This document shows, in pieces, positions 20,407 through 33,064 of a DNA stretch of 64,000 nucleotides (position 1 is the first letter of the stretch; each line of letters begins with the position of its first letter). The notes under the pieces are model-generated. The model was given only the letters and a program-made list of their open reading frames with translations, searched no databases and was not told the DNA's origin. The translations under genes were made by a program, and so were the position numbers. This stretch comes from Cyclospora cayetanensis (taxonomy: Eukaryota; Apicomplexa; Conoidasida; Eucoccidiorida; Eimeriidae): assembly GCF_002999335.1 (NCBI RefSeq), contig NW_020312480.1:434001-498000 (forward strand), given 5' to 3'.

Positions 20407-22763
20407 GCATGCATGCGTTATCCCTTTGCAATTCGGTTGGCCTCCTCCTGTTTCCTCTCTATAGTGGGACTAGAGCGAATTCGGCAAGGGGCAGCTATTC
20501 TTGAGGTTTGAAGGCTTGGCCTATGCCCGCGCCGGTGGCTCTCCCGCTTCGTTTGCCGCTCAGTCTTCTAGCCGATCCTTTAGTTCTACGGATTTACGCT
20601 GTGTGGCTGCCCTGAAGGGACCGAATGCTCGTGGAGGAGCAGATGCAGCCCTCCACGGGAGGCGAGTGCCGGCAGGAGCTGGGGTATCTGCTTACGAGTT
20701 CTTGGATTTCTTCAGAATAAATGAGCACGGTGCTCCTACAAGATATGCCTTCATACGAAAAAGAGATTCAATACGCTGCGGGGGGGAAATCGTGCTCGAG
20801 ATTGAAAAGCTTGCGCGATGCTGCTGCTCGTGCTGCTGTGGAATTGACACTTGCACAATCGTGGCTTCCGTCCCCCCGAAAACCCTATTCGCTTCGGCAT
20901 ATATCTAAGCGGCTCTCATGAGGCCCTTCAAATAACGCTTATCATATTGTCCGGCCGCCCAATTTCATGTAATGTGCGCTAGAAGAGGCGAAGCAGTCGA
21001 CAGGCTCTGCTGGTGCGGTCCCACCTGCTGCCGTTATTTCTACGTAAACGTGCGCGCATGGCCTCAAGAGAGAGCGTAAGAGATGGCGTTATGAAGGGAA
21101 AAGCCATTCTTTTGCAGTTTCACCCCAGCGTCAGAGGCAGCAGCCGCTCCCTCCCCCAGTCACCAACGGAAGCCGCTCCCGACCCCTGGAGGAATCCATG
21201 AGACACCGCATTTTTACCCCTAGTTGCGCCTGCTTATCGGCTTTCGGCTATTCCTGCCTGCATGCTTAGGCTTTAAAGCGTGGTGTGCCTCTTGATTCTA
21301 CCCTTGCCTGCTTTCTTCCCCGCTGTTTTCGCAGTTCCCGAGACTGGCTCCTCCTTCACAGGGCAGTCTCAGATCGTGCTGTGGCTCGTGTGTCTGATGG
21401 CGTCATCGCTGCTTTTCCGCCACCTCGGAGACTCGTGTATTGCGGTGTTCGGTTTGCTTATGTGGGAATTCTAGCCTGCTGGCTGCTTACTCTGGATGCG
21501 GGCGAAATCCTTACGGCGCCCTTTCCTGTGCGGAGTGACCCTCTAGGCCTTTCAGAAAAGGAGGCAGTGCTGTCTCTGCCCTAGGTGCACCTTTGAGGCT
21601 CTACGAGTGATTGCAGTCTCTCTAATCGATTGAAATTCACCCTAAAAGCTTTCCTATAGCTACCTAGTGCTTCGCCCTCGGGCAACTAGCGTTCACGTTA
21701 GTCCAATTAGCTACCTCAGTAGCCTCTTCATCGCAAAGGCAGTTGGCTTGCCAGCACTTCGACCGAGTTTTCGAATCAGCTTCCATCGGAGTGACGCCCT
21801 TATCGCCTTGCATTGGCCCCATGAGAAGCCGTTGAGATGCAGAGATGGCCCCTTGTCCTCTACTCCACACACGAGAATTCTTCTGAAGGCGAAAGGCGTC
21901 TTCAAGTGTAGCATCTCCGTTGTGTATATCAAGCCACATGTGCAACCCTGAAGAGCTGCTCTACCGCCCTCAATACTGTTCTCTAGCCTGTTTCGTAGCT
22001 AGCAAGCTCTCATATGAGCCACCACCCATCTCAAGGAACTACATGCCATCGAGTTTTCACTTGGACGTTTGTAGGCCTCTTTAGGTGAAGGGCAAGACCT
22101 CCAGGCCCCATGATAAAGCTGATGGTTGAGAAGCTGCCAGTAAGCTTAAAGCATTCTTCAGCCCTCTGGTGAGCTGCTGAACAGCAAAGGAGGCCCTAAC
22201 TACAGCTAGACCTCAACGAGCATCGTATCGCGATTGCCTGTACAATTTTCGCACCCACTGCTCCTGTCCCCTCTGATTCTCGCGGCTACCGCCTTTTCGA
22301 GGACCCTTAGGTCCAAGCGAGCACCCTAGTCATCGGCTGTGTGGAGGGAGGGCTTAATAGACCATGAAGAAGGAAGCAGCACTCCGGACACAGCCAAGCA
22401 GACGCCACTGCATGCAGCATGTGGCCTTGGACACACAGACGGTGGCAACAAAGCTAGCGAGATCAGCAGCAGCCGCATCATCAAGAACCGTCAAGTGTTG
22501 CCAAGACGACCTCCCTTAGGCTGCTTTATGCATGGGGCTCACAGCAGAATACTGATTAGCCTTTACAAGGCAGTGCAACTCCTGTGTCTGAGGCTGTGCT
22601 CCGATAGTAGAAAAGGCGCCTCTAAAGCAACTCTGACAGTATCTGGTTGTCATGTGCAGTCAATATACTGCAACAAAGGAATCTACGATGTCGCAAGAAG
22701 CACACCATAGAGGAACCGCCCTTTCCGCCCCCCTCCCCTCCCCCGTTCCTCGCTTACCATCCC
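20407..22763. other. Intergenic region with short unassigned ORFs
   Basis: Several open stretches are present: 20501-20908 (plus; contains AYEFLDFFRINEHG and EIVLEIEK but no in-frame Met), 21280-21584 (plus) and 21664-21951 (both strands). None shows a known motif or a convincing exon pair. The 20501-20908 stretch could be an exon of an undetected gene (low support). Trinucleotide arrays are sparse here. Confidence 0.4.
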
Positions 22764-25700
22764 TCACACAGTGTAAGCCTGTTGCTGCGTCAGCCACTGC
22801 TGTAAGTCTTGTAAAGGCCTTACGATGTGCGGTGCCATACCCAGCCGGTGCGCCGCGGAGAGAGCAGCCTGCAGCTCTGTTGCTGAGACCTCGGAGGTGA
22901 AATAGCCTGAGTAAGCAGTTGTTCGCTGCAAAGCAAGCAGCCGCTGCTGCAAAATAAGTAGCAGCATCTTCACACCCTGCCTCTGCACGTATCCCGGCGG
23001 GCCTGTGGTGTCGCAGTAAGACATTTGGCCAGATGCCCTTGTTTTAGGTCTGGTTGGTGTTTAGTGTATGCCTAGAAGCAGACGAACCAGAGTACAGCCT
23101 CAACAGCGCCAGCAACAGCAAAAGCGAAAACAGCAAAGAAGAATTTCAGACGACACGTCCTAAGGGGCCACTCACCCTCCTCAGGAGGTGCTAGAGACGA
23201 GCACGCACACACAGCTAGGCACAGCTGGGAAGCACGCAGACGGGCAGCAGCACCCTGAAGCTGTTGCTGCAGCAGCTTGTCCCGTTGTGAGTACGAGACG
23301 ACGGCGCTTGTTGTCGCAGGAAACTTGAATGCATCTTCATGACCGTGGCTTGAGGCAAATGCCACCCCCAGCTGCATAGCAACCAAGCGCACCGCAAATA
23401 GATAGCCTGTACACCCGCTTTGCAGCAATCCACTTCCTAGAATCGAGAACGCAGGGTTTGAGGCCATCTCAGACGACGCACAGTCTCCTGGCCATCGCGT
23501 AGCCCCCTGAGTGCCGATGCAAGCAAATCGTCTCTCGAGAGTGCCAAATCTGACACAGGAGGAGCCTCAAGAGTGAGTGCTGCAAAGGATTCGCCTGCGT
23601 GCCGCAAGGGCACACGTAAGGCGCGCACTACACTAGCGAATCCAAGGATGGCACAGACAGCTTCAGCCGCAACAGTTGCAGCAGTCGCAGCAACAGGAGA
23701 AGCGGTATCGGTTGCGCTCTTCTCTGCAAGTGCTTGCTGCAAAGATTCTCCTGCTACGTGAGCCTTTGCTCTCAGCTGGAGCAGTACTGCGGCCCCGTAG
23801 TGTAACACAGCATCAGACAGTTTGAGGTACACTTTCTCGGGAGCAGCCGCTGCTGCATGGCCATCGTGTTCCTCAGCTGCAAACTCGAGGCCTCCTCGGC
23901 TGCCCGCCTGCTGCTGCTGCTCGTACGTAGCAAGCCGCCGCACAGCAGTGGCAGCTCGCATAAGCAGCGCAGAGTCCTTAGTAGCGTTTACGGTCAAGTA
24001 CGCACCCAGCAAATCTACTAGCTGCTGCTGCTGCTGCTTTTGCTGCTCGTTCTTTTGCGCCCCAATGTTACAAGCTGAGGTCAGGAGCGCCACGCACGTG
24101 TCTGCTCGTGTCAGATCCTCCGAGCTGCCGTTGCAGAGGGCACTGCTCCTGCAGGATTGCTGCGCTATCCGTAAAAAGGCTCCCCTTGCTAGTCTCAGTA
24201 AGCGCTCCGCGTGAGCCATTCTTCCGGGAACGGCCTCGCGTAAATGGGGGGATGCCCCTGCTGCAGAGGCTGCAGGCACTCTTAAGGCCGTGGACACACA
24301 AATCACGCTGCTGTTGGCTGCTGCAGCTGCAACGGAAGCTCTGGGGGCTGCTGTCGTCTGCTGCAAGGCAACGGCAATGATCCGCACGTGAGCCTCCATC
24401 AGATGCTCCTGCTGCTGCTCCAGGAAGGCCAATAATACCTGCGAAATCGGTGTACGCACTCGCAACGTTGCATCGGTAGTTGTAGCCTCACCTGGTCTTC
24501 TTCGCAACTGTCACACGACGGGCAGTTACTCCTGGCTGCGCTAAAACACGGCAGAACAGCCAACTCGACGGCCTGCAGGGTGTACTCCGGGTAGAAGCAG
24601 CCGAAGCTGCGGAGACAGCAGCTGCGTACCTCAAAGAGCGTTCGAGTTTGAGGGCATCCGCTGGATGGCGCGGCAGCCGCCTCTGCCCTGAGCAAAGACG
24701 CCGCTAAGAGGGTGACTTCGCGGAGAGAGAGCTGATCTCTCAAGGCCTCTGTAACAGCGGCTGCTGTGTGCGGATCGGCTGGTGCAGTCGTAGTGCTCTG
24801 GTAGATGGGTAAAACTGCTGCGGGAAGCTTGTTAGTACCCCTCCAGTCCCCCATTTGGTGGCGCTGCAGCTGCTTCAGCAGGCTTCCAGAGAGGCCCTCC
24901 AATGCCCTAATGAATACAGAGGCGTCGGCGTACAGCGGAGATGCAGCAGGACGCTGTTGCTCGCTGCCAGTGGTGATGGTGCTTTGGCCACCGTCGTTGG
25001 GTGTGCTGGAGGCGCTGCTGATGCTTCTCCCTATGCTTGGCAGCGCAAAGCCGTCATCATCTGCTGCATCCACAGTGGGCAACCTCTGGGAGCTTCCAGC
25101 GGGAAGAGCAAATGCCCCTTCTGCTTGCAGTGTGCTCCAGTTGGCGCTCACTTTTCCATGAGTCACCGACACTGCAGTTACCCTTCCCGCTGCTGCAATG
25201 CATTTTGCAAGAGCTCCAGCCGAAGTTGCCAGGCGGGGGGGGCCTAGCCCTGTCCATGCCTCAGACGAGCCTAAACACTACAGCGCAGCACAAGCCGCAA
25301 GAGGAGAGCAGCCTGCCTACTATAGACTGCCCTGATGAAAGAGGGAAGGGCAGCACTGGAGAGTGTGAAGGGCTTAGCAACAGCAACAAAACAAGCCATG
25401 GCGAAAACGGCTGCAAAACGTGTGTCATAGTCGTACCGCGGCAGCAGCTGCTGCAACACTTGCTGCATGAACTTGCAGACTGTAATCGTCTTCATCAGCT
25501 GGGCTGTACAGACACCGGGAAGCACACTGAAGTATTACGACAGCAGGACCAGCTGAGCAGTGCATTGACGCCAGCTGCGTTGGCAGTAAGCCAGCGGCGG
25601 ATGCAGCTGTGAGACGCTGCTGCCTCTGCAGCAGTTGCCGCAGATGCTGCTGCAAATGGTGCGCAGTGCTCGGGCAGCCCAGCAGGACGCTCGCAAGCGG

Positions 25701-27342
25701 CTTCAAAACTAGCGGTGACGCAGGGAAAGAGGAGCAAGAAGGAACAGCAGATACAGGGATTGAGCCGTCGGGTAAGACATGCAGCTCAGTGCCAGCTGCA
25801 GCCATGTGTGCCTTTCGGATATCCATTGCAGGTGCAGCAGCTGCTGCCGCCGCAAACGAGTCTACGTGATGGAGGTCCTGCAGTATGAGCGCCACCTGCT
25901 GCAATGATAGCTCTTGAGGGCTAAGAGACAGTCGAAGAACAAGGCTCTCAAGGAGAGCCCTCAAGCTGCACATACATCGCAGCTGCAGCAACTCTGCAGT
26001 AGCTATTGCCGCATCTGGTCCACAAGCACCCTCATGTTCAGCTGTTTGTAAGAAGTCTGGAGTTTTTGTTGCAGCTGCTATTGTTGTTGTTTCAGTTGTT
26101 GTTGTCGCAGCTGCGCCTGTTGCTGTTGCAGCTGTTGCAGCTGTTGCTGTTGCAGCTGCCGCTCTTGTTGCTGCTGCCCTTGTTGCAGCAGCTGCTGCTG
26201 TTGTTGCAGCTGCTTCTCTTATTTTGGCTTCCTCCTGGCGCTGCATCTGCCTCTCTTTGTTCGTCTGTTGCAGAGCCCTTCCCAGAGCGTATGCCTCCTG
26301 TAGCTGCTGCGGCGGGAGCTTCTGCAGCAGCCGCAGCAGCGTGCAGGCCGAACGCACCAGCAGCAGCGCATCCTGCGTCGAGACGTATGGGAGCAGCGGC
26401 AAGAGCTCACGCGTGAAACCCTTGCAGACAGGAGCCAGCGAGCGGGAAAGCAGCCGAGCAACCGAAGGGGCATGCTGTCTGTGTGTTGGGGTTGTTGCTG
26501 TTGCCCCTTCTGCTTCTTCAGGAGTCCACTCTGCAGGCTTCGTAGAAGCTGCCGTTTCTTGCACGTGCGCTGCCGCTGATGCCACCCCATGTTCTCCCTG
26601 CTCTGCAGACTGCGCTGCCGCTGATGCTGCTGCTGATGATGATGCGACAGCAGAATCTGCTTTAGCAGCTGCGGCTCGATTTTCTCCCGTTGTCGTTGTT
26701 ACTGCTGCCCTTAGCGCATCCACGCACGCAACAAACAGACGACTCAGCTGTCGACAGTTGGCCGTTCCATCACACAGAAAGTGCCGCTGCTGCAGTGCGC
26801 GCGTCAAATGGGTAGAGGTGAGGTTCGTATATAGCCGAAGATCGACAACCCCCAAACGCGTGAAAGCCCGCAACAGTAGCGCAATATCGCCTGCCTGGAG
26901 AAGCAGCACGTGGGGAAGCTCCTGCTCCTGCTTCTGCTGCAGCTGCTGGTGCACTTCCTGTGCTTCCTGTTGACAAACGTCTTGTTGGATTTGCTGTTGC
27001 GGCGGCTGCTGCTGCTGCTGCTGGCGCAGTGCGCGACGGCGATGCGCGTCAGCGCGTGAAAGGCAGTTCAAATGGTGAGCCACCCTGCGAAAGAGTCCAC
27101 GAACTGCAGCGATAGCTGCAGCAGCAGAGCCTGGTGCTGCTTCAAGTGCTGCATCTCTTCCGCCGACCTGTACTTGCCTTGTGCGTGTACATGTGGCAGC
27201 AAAGCAGTCTAGCAGGAGTGCCAGCTTTGGCGGATCAAGCAGCAGCTCCCGCTGTTGCCGATAGAGCACAGCTGCGGCAGCTGTGAACTCCCAACAACAG
27301 AGGCCCATGGCCTGCAGTTGGAGCAGCAGCTGCAGCAGTTGG

Positions 27343-27400
<58 letters not shown>

Positions 27401-28355
27401 GCTCGTCCTGGTGTCTCTGCTGCTGCCGTAGCAGCCGCAAGGAGCACATCAAGAGCTGCTGCACCAGCTGCCTTATCTGCTTTACTGTCTCTACGGGGGT
27501 GTACATGCGCTGAGCATCCGGGAGGCGCTGTTGCCTTACGGCTGCTGAGATGGCAACTGGCAAGTCTCGTCTTGGCAGTGTGAAGCGATCCACGGGGAAA
27601 GACGAACCTAGAGTTTCTGCTGACAAAAACTGCCCCCCAGGAGCTGGTGCGGCTGCAACAGCTCTTATCAATCCAGGCCTCCCCTGCAGCCTCAACGGCC
27701 GCTGCTGGAGCAGCATGTGCCTGTACGGCTTAGCCAGGCGGGATATACTCCTTAGCAGCAGGAGCAGCCGATCCAGCTGCAGCTGCAGCTGGATCGGCTG
27801 CTCTCGCAGTGGCTCCTGCTGGCCCTGTAGGTGCAGCAGCCGTTGCACTGCTACGAGCAGCCGATGCAGCTCCTTGGGTGTTGTGAGCGTTCCACGTTGC
27901 CCTTCGCCGCATTGCCGCTTCTGTGCTGTCTGGAGCTCTATCAGAAGCTTTTCCCAAGCAGCGGAGAGATCTGCTTGTGCTGTGCTGGCTGCTGACGCCG
28001 CTTCGCGGATGCGCTCTGTGGTGTGGACCTTAAGGCCGCATTGCACAAACGCCGTCGGTGGACACGATTCTAGCCGGCACTTCTCGAGCGAGTGCTCAAG
28101 TGAGCTCTCCGTTTGCTGCTCTTTTTCTTGTTGTTGCCTGGGCCCCCCCTTCCTGCTTGGGATCGTCCTTTTTGGCGGGTGCAGCGCCTCCCCCGTTGTG
28201 GTAGTACACCGCACATGGAAGGAGCGCCGGAGAACCAGCACTGCCGACATATGCTTAGCGGCTCTGACCGGAGAGCCACCTGTTTGAAAAGCCTTCACAC
28301 TCCCCAGGGAGGAAGCCCGTGCTGCAAAGCAGCGGTGCGCCAGAGGTATTACCAT
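22764..28355 (-). CDS. Large helical-repeat protein, probable organellar (heptatricopeptide-type) RNA-binding protein
   Basis: Predicted exons are 28355-25437, 25277-24492, 24438 to about 23500 (end unresolved), 23436-23176 and 23002-22764. Junctions 1-2 and 2-3 are phase 0; 4-5 is phase 1 with donor GAGG|GTGAGT. The N-terminus is rich in Arg, Ser and Ala and poor in acids (RCFAARASSLGS, LRRSFHVR), like a mitochondrial presequence. The body has many Leu-rich helix pairs, for example DIALLLRAFTRLGVVDLRLY, QDALLLVRSACTLLRLL and LQQVALILQDLHHVD, which fit the HPR/PPR-like repeats common in apicomplexan organellar RNA-binding proteins. A run of about 20 Gln interrupts exon 1. No RAP domain was identified at the C-terminus (LQQWLTQQQAYTV). 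Function is inferred only from fold type. Confidence 0.6.
27343..27399. repeat. Uninterrupted (CTG)19, polyGln in the helical-repeat gene
   Basis: Nineteen perfect TGC/CTG triplets code for about 20 Gln on the minus strand. It is the longest perfect trinucleotide array I found in the window. Confidence 0.9.
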
Positions 28356-31300
28356 GGCCGACTTGCTCCTCTCAGCTCGCTGCTGCTCCCCGCCAGAGCA
28401 GCTCCTTCTTGTGTTGCTCCTGCTCTGCCTTCTATGGACTCTGGCGTGGTCTGTGACGGGTTGCTTCCTGCCTCTTTGCTATTGCATTTTCGAGGCCCTC
28501 TGCGGGGCCCCAGAAGGGGGGCCCCAGGCAGCAGCAGCGAACAAAAAGAGCTCCCTTCGAAGATTTTCCTTTTCCTAATGAGCAGACTGAGACGCTTTAG
28601 CTGCCATAGGGCCTGCGATTAGTAGAAGCCCGCCCGTCCAAAGCGGTGGCTGCAAGGGGCCCCCGCCGACAGACCACGCGGGAAGCGATGGAGTTATACA
28701 TACACACCCAGTGAGCAAGAAGGACCTTGCAATTTCTTTGCTTGCATTAAAATGCGGACACACATATATCTATGCCAATTAAGGAATCATTCGCCTTTAT
28801 CGCCTATTACTTTAAAACCCTGAACACTCTCTTGCGTAGTACCCCCTGGTCAGGACCCTTTCTGATATCAGCACGCGATCATCCAAGACGCAATGCTCGG
28901 GATTCATGGGTTACTGAGGGCTGCAGATCAAGCACTATGACTAATTTCCTAGTGTCCAAGAGTCTTGGGCTAGTGCGTACAATTTCGCGCTATCTTGTAA
29001 AAGTCAATCACTGCCGACACACACTAGTCTAGGCTAAGCTACGCTCAATCATTCTCTACTACGCTATTTAAACTAAACTAGGGATTGTTTGAAAATTTAG
29101 TAATTGGCTCCCCTGTGCATGTAGCTAATTCATTGGAGGGTAATGGAGGGCGATGAAATGTTGTGCATGTGCGCTCTTTGAGCTACCTGCAGCTAGCTAT
29201 GAGCGCTTGAAATGCTGGAAGGGTGCAAGTACACACGTCCTAGTTGTTTCCTTTATCTTCTGATGGAAGCTTTGAGGATCATGGGCAGGGGTAGGAGGAA
29301 CCTTATTGTGGGAAGCACTCTATAACTTTCCCTTAAGTATGTTGACCCTGAAGTGAAGAGAGTCTCCCCAGAGCAACCGTCGATGCAACGTTACAGGTGG
29401 ACGCACCCGATCACCCGATCTAACTTTTCCCCACTCATCTACTGGCTGCAAAGGTAGTGGGATGTCAGGTTTTTCTGTACGCCTTTTGGTTTTGATCAGG
29501 TTATTCGCAATTCAACAATCCGACTTTCGTCGGTAACAATTTGAAAAAAAACAATAGCGGAGGAGGTTGACGGTGACGGAGCGCCGATTGCAGGGGAACG
29601 GCCGACCTGTAATGCCAGTCTGCATCTAAAGTCTGCGCAGGGAGACAATTGACTCCAAACATCGTTGGATGGGAAGAGTCATATGTAATGTTGTCTTGTC
29701 TTCTCCGGCCAGCGGCGCTTGGCGCTGGGGTCTCGTTTGGGGCAAATGAGGATCTTCGAGACTACTGACAAAGGGTGATTTCACAGATAACAGCTCTATT
29801 GCAGCTAAGATTTCTATGTCACGCACAGATGAAAAGTAACTAGATCTATCCCAAACTAGCGCTCTAAGGAACTGAATTATTGGGTTTTTCGGGGCGCCAA
29901 GAACACACTGATGAAAAACCTGTAAATAAAAGGATGCATTGGTTAATGCCGACCTCAGTGATTGACCACGGCCCAGTTGTACGTTAGATAGGGGGAGTGT
30001 GCGGCTCTAGTTTCTGAACAACTCGAATCGCCATAGGCGTTACTCCTTGTGTTCCCCAGTAATTGTTCTTCTCCAGCTCAGGCTCGGCCTCGAATAGCTA
30101 CCTTCGTCTGTGCATGTTGCTTGAAAAATTGCCTAGTACTACCATTAAGTTGTTTCCCACGCGCAGATCAATGTTGAATCGCTCGCAGATGTCCCCCTAT
30201 ATTCTTCCTTACGCCTCCTCTACACCTTAACAATCGCCTATGCTACATGCACCCACTGTTTCGCACGCAGATTTCGCTTCACGAAACACGGAGCGACTGC
30301 TGAACCAGTGTACACCTCCGCATTTTACTTGTCTCCTGTTTTCTCATAGCTGGGGTCACACGCATTTAAGCGCTTTGAGAATTGCGAGCCATTGCGCCTT
30401 CGCGGTCGTGCTGGCATGAACCCTGGTTCATTGTTGAAGACGCTGTGTCTTTCTTCGCGCCAAGTTCACTTTTTCGGTGGATGTAGACGTTTTCTTTTTA
30501 CATGTTCATTGCCTTTGCACTTCTGCCTGCCCAGTGGATGGCAATACTGCAGAACCTCTTTCGCTGTTCTGCATCCAGTCGTTCTCGATCTTACATGTAT
30601 GGAACATAAGAGGATGTGCTTGAAATTAACGGGGACGAAGGCGTAGTGGGCTAAGCTCCTACCAAAGGAATTAGTAGGCAATCGACTATTTGGTTTGGAT
30701 ATTCGTGTATCCTCTTTATTGCAGAGTTTCGTTACTTGCACACATGACGAAGCAACGTTTTAAGCGTTCGCGTTATATGCTATATGCTAACTATGAATGC
30801 TTGGAGTGCTTGCAGGGCTCTGCTATGCGCACTCAACTGTTCTTGTCCCCTCGTGTCGAAACTTTGATAAGCCGAAGCATGGAAAGAAAAAAAGCCCCTC
30901 TGAGAGGCACATAGCAATAATCAATTAAATTTATATTGATTTTGGAGTCAAGAATCTCCAGGTGCATTCCGGTGGAGCTGTACTAGAAGCGATACCGTGG
31001 CTCTGTTTGCATCGAGCATAAGCTACTCTACAAGACATACGGTAAACATCCAGTAAGCATAAACGGTCAATTCTTTGCTAATTCTTGATTAGGCATAACT
31101 AGTGTAGACAAAAGCCCAATAGTGTGGTGGATACACGAACAGTGTTTTGTGTTCTCATAGTTCGCTTTCTGGTTGCACCGAAGAGTATCGGTGAAACGGC
31201 TTGAAGTCCACTGTATAGCTACTCCCTCGCACAACAACAGAAGCGTGGCTTCTACATGTGGAGTTCGGCCAGTTGTGGCAGATAAACTCAAAACCAACCA

Positions 31301-31610
31301 AAGGAACCTTGGGTTTTGCATGCACTGGGGCTTTGCATTGTTTGTGCATTGAACTACCGTTTAGTGGCGGCTATTTTTTCCAAGCAAAGTGAACAAGTAA
31401 GTTTCTTTGTTTTGGGGGGGCTGCGGCTACTCGTTTTGTTAGGCTGCCATGTTCCTTTTTACTTCTTTTCTTCCAACACGCGCAACCAACAGCCGACTTC
31501 GCAGCCTGTAAAACAGAAGCTCTGCCTTTGTGTATTTTCCCTCGTTAGTTAAGTCTCACACGGCTATAACCTTATTTTGGAGGGCGCTTTCGCTCGTGTC
31601 AATATAAAAG
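28356..31610. other. Gene-poor, repeat-poor intergenic block
   Basis: About 3.2 kb without CAG arrays and with clearly lower GC than the left part. Only short ORFs occur, without motifs or plausible splice pairs. It holds the promoter of the helical-repeat gene (near 28360-28700) and of the Asterix-like gene (upstream of 31611). Nothing else was recognised. Confidence 0.5.
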
Positions 31611-32305
31611 ATGATGAAACAAGCAGGACAGCGTGCATCAGGTATAAAACACAAATCCACCCTTCCCCAACCAAGCCCCTGTAGCGGAATATAAGAGAAA
31701 AGCATATGAGCCATATAGACTAGCGTATCTTAGTAGTTCTTTGTGAGATCTGTGGCAGACACAGGTGGGCATACACCCGTAGGACGGCTGTGGGACACAC
31801 AGTCCCAGTACCAAAATTCCTCGTATGTTGTCAAGGATTTTGGCGCGCAAGGCTCGTGCTACTTTATACTTGCCACGTATTGTTATCTGTCGCGTCTGTC
31901 GTCTCAATTTACCCTTGTCTTCATTCGTTTGCCTTTGCCACCAGTGTTCGTTGTGCTGCAGATTTTCATGATACCTCCAGGATAGTACGCTACGTGCCGT
32001 ACACCAAGTTGGAAACAGATCCGGATTTTCTACTGTACCTATGCGTACCAGCGGTCCTTATGGGGACGCTTTTGAAGCTATACTATTTGTACTACATTGC
32101 TCTCTTCGTTGCCGGTAGCTCTTTCCTCAGCTGTAGGTACGGCGAGGTCAACTATCAACAATACTCATCCATGATCATGATGGTCGTTATGTCTACCACC
32201 ATGCAATTCATGCAACCCAAGGCTCCTGCCGCCGGTCAACCTGTAGGCCCTGGGGATCCAGGGATCCCCCCAACCCAACCGGCTCAACCACGGGCAGTTG
32301 CATAG
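31611..32305 (+). CDS. Asterix/WDR83OS (UPF0139) family membrane protein, PAT-complex subunit
   Basis: Two exons, 31611-31641 and 31962-32305, give 124 residues. The intron (31642-31961) has donor CAG|GTATAA and a pyrimidine-rich acceptor GTGCTGCAG; splicing (phase 1) turns G|AT into Asp and opens the frame into RIVRYVPY. The sequence matches the Asterix layout: a short cytosolic start, K/R-V-x-RY-x-P, then DFLLYLCVPAVLMGTLLKL, a second hydrophobic segment YIALFVAGSSFLS, and SSMIMMVVMSTTMQFM before a Pro-rich tail. In other eukaryotes this protein pairs with CCDC47 in an ER intramembrane chaperone at the Sec61 translocon. The protein is close in length to human Asterix (about 106) apart from the Pro/Gly tail. 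Confidence 0.8.
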
Positions 32306-33064
32306 TCGAGGGCTTCGACTAGAACCCACCAAACTCCGCTTATAAAAGCTTTTAAGGCTGCCACTGGGGTCCGCTGTAAGGAGTTTGGCATCAGTACCTT
32401 TGTAACTTTAGGGCTATGTGTTCGTGTGGTCCCCTAGCTGCCCGGGCGGAGTCAGGTGGGAAGGGTAGAGCATTATGACCAGAAGTCAAGTCGGGGGCCT
32501 ATCTGGAGGGATTTTATGCGCGAAATTCACATGCATCGACACAGAAGGTCTTCCCCTAAGGTAGGTAGACAGGTCTCCTGGAAGGCTATTTATTGAATAG
32601 CGGCAGGTTAAAATTACGCAAGAAATGGATGAACTTTTCTTATGAAAACATAATATTAATCGCCGATGGGCCATGAATGCAACGCGCAGTTACATGAAAA
32701 GCTGGTGTATTTGGTGGTGGGCGGGAATAGGAGCTGCAACGTCTAACTACCCAGTGGACAGGTCGGCATGCCGGCCAGCCAGTCAAAATCAGAAGCACTT
32801 CAGCAACCTGCTTGCCTCCATTCACAATATAACGATAAAAGCTGCCCTGTACTAAGTATTGCTTGTATATCTAATTCTATGTCGTCTGTAATCGGTTTCA
32901 AATGCCCTTAATCAGAAAAGCCGCTTCTGCGTACGAGCGGCTTCTATTGATGCTTGGTTACGCTACCCAATCTAGTCGCCTTTCAGCCCTTCGCGTGTAC
33001 AGATTCATCAATGCGAATCAGGAGAGTAAATGGCTCAACAGTCTCTAGATTATTCCTAATTTCA
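32306..33064. other. Intergenic region between convergent genes
   Basis: About 0.75 kb between the stop codons of the Asterix-like and glyoxalase II genes. No repeat, RNA gene or supported ORF was seen. Confidence 0.5.
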
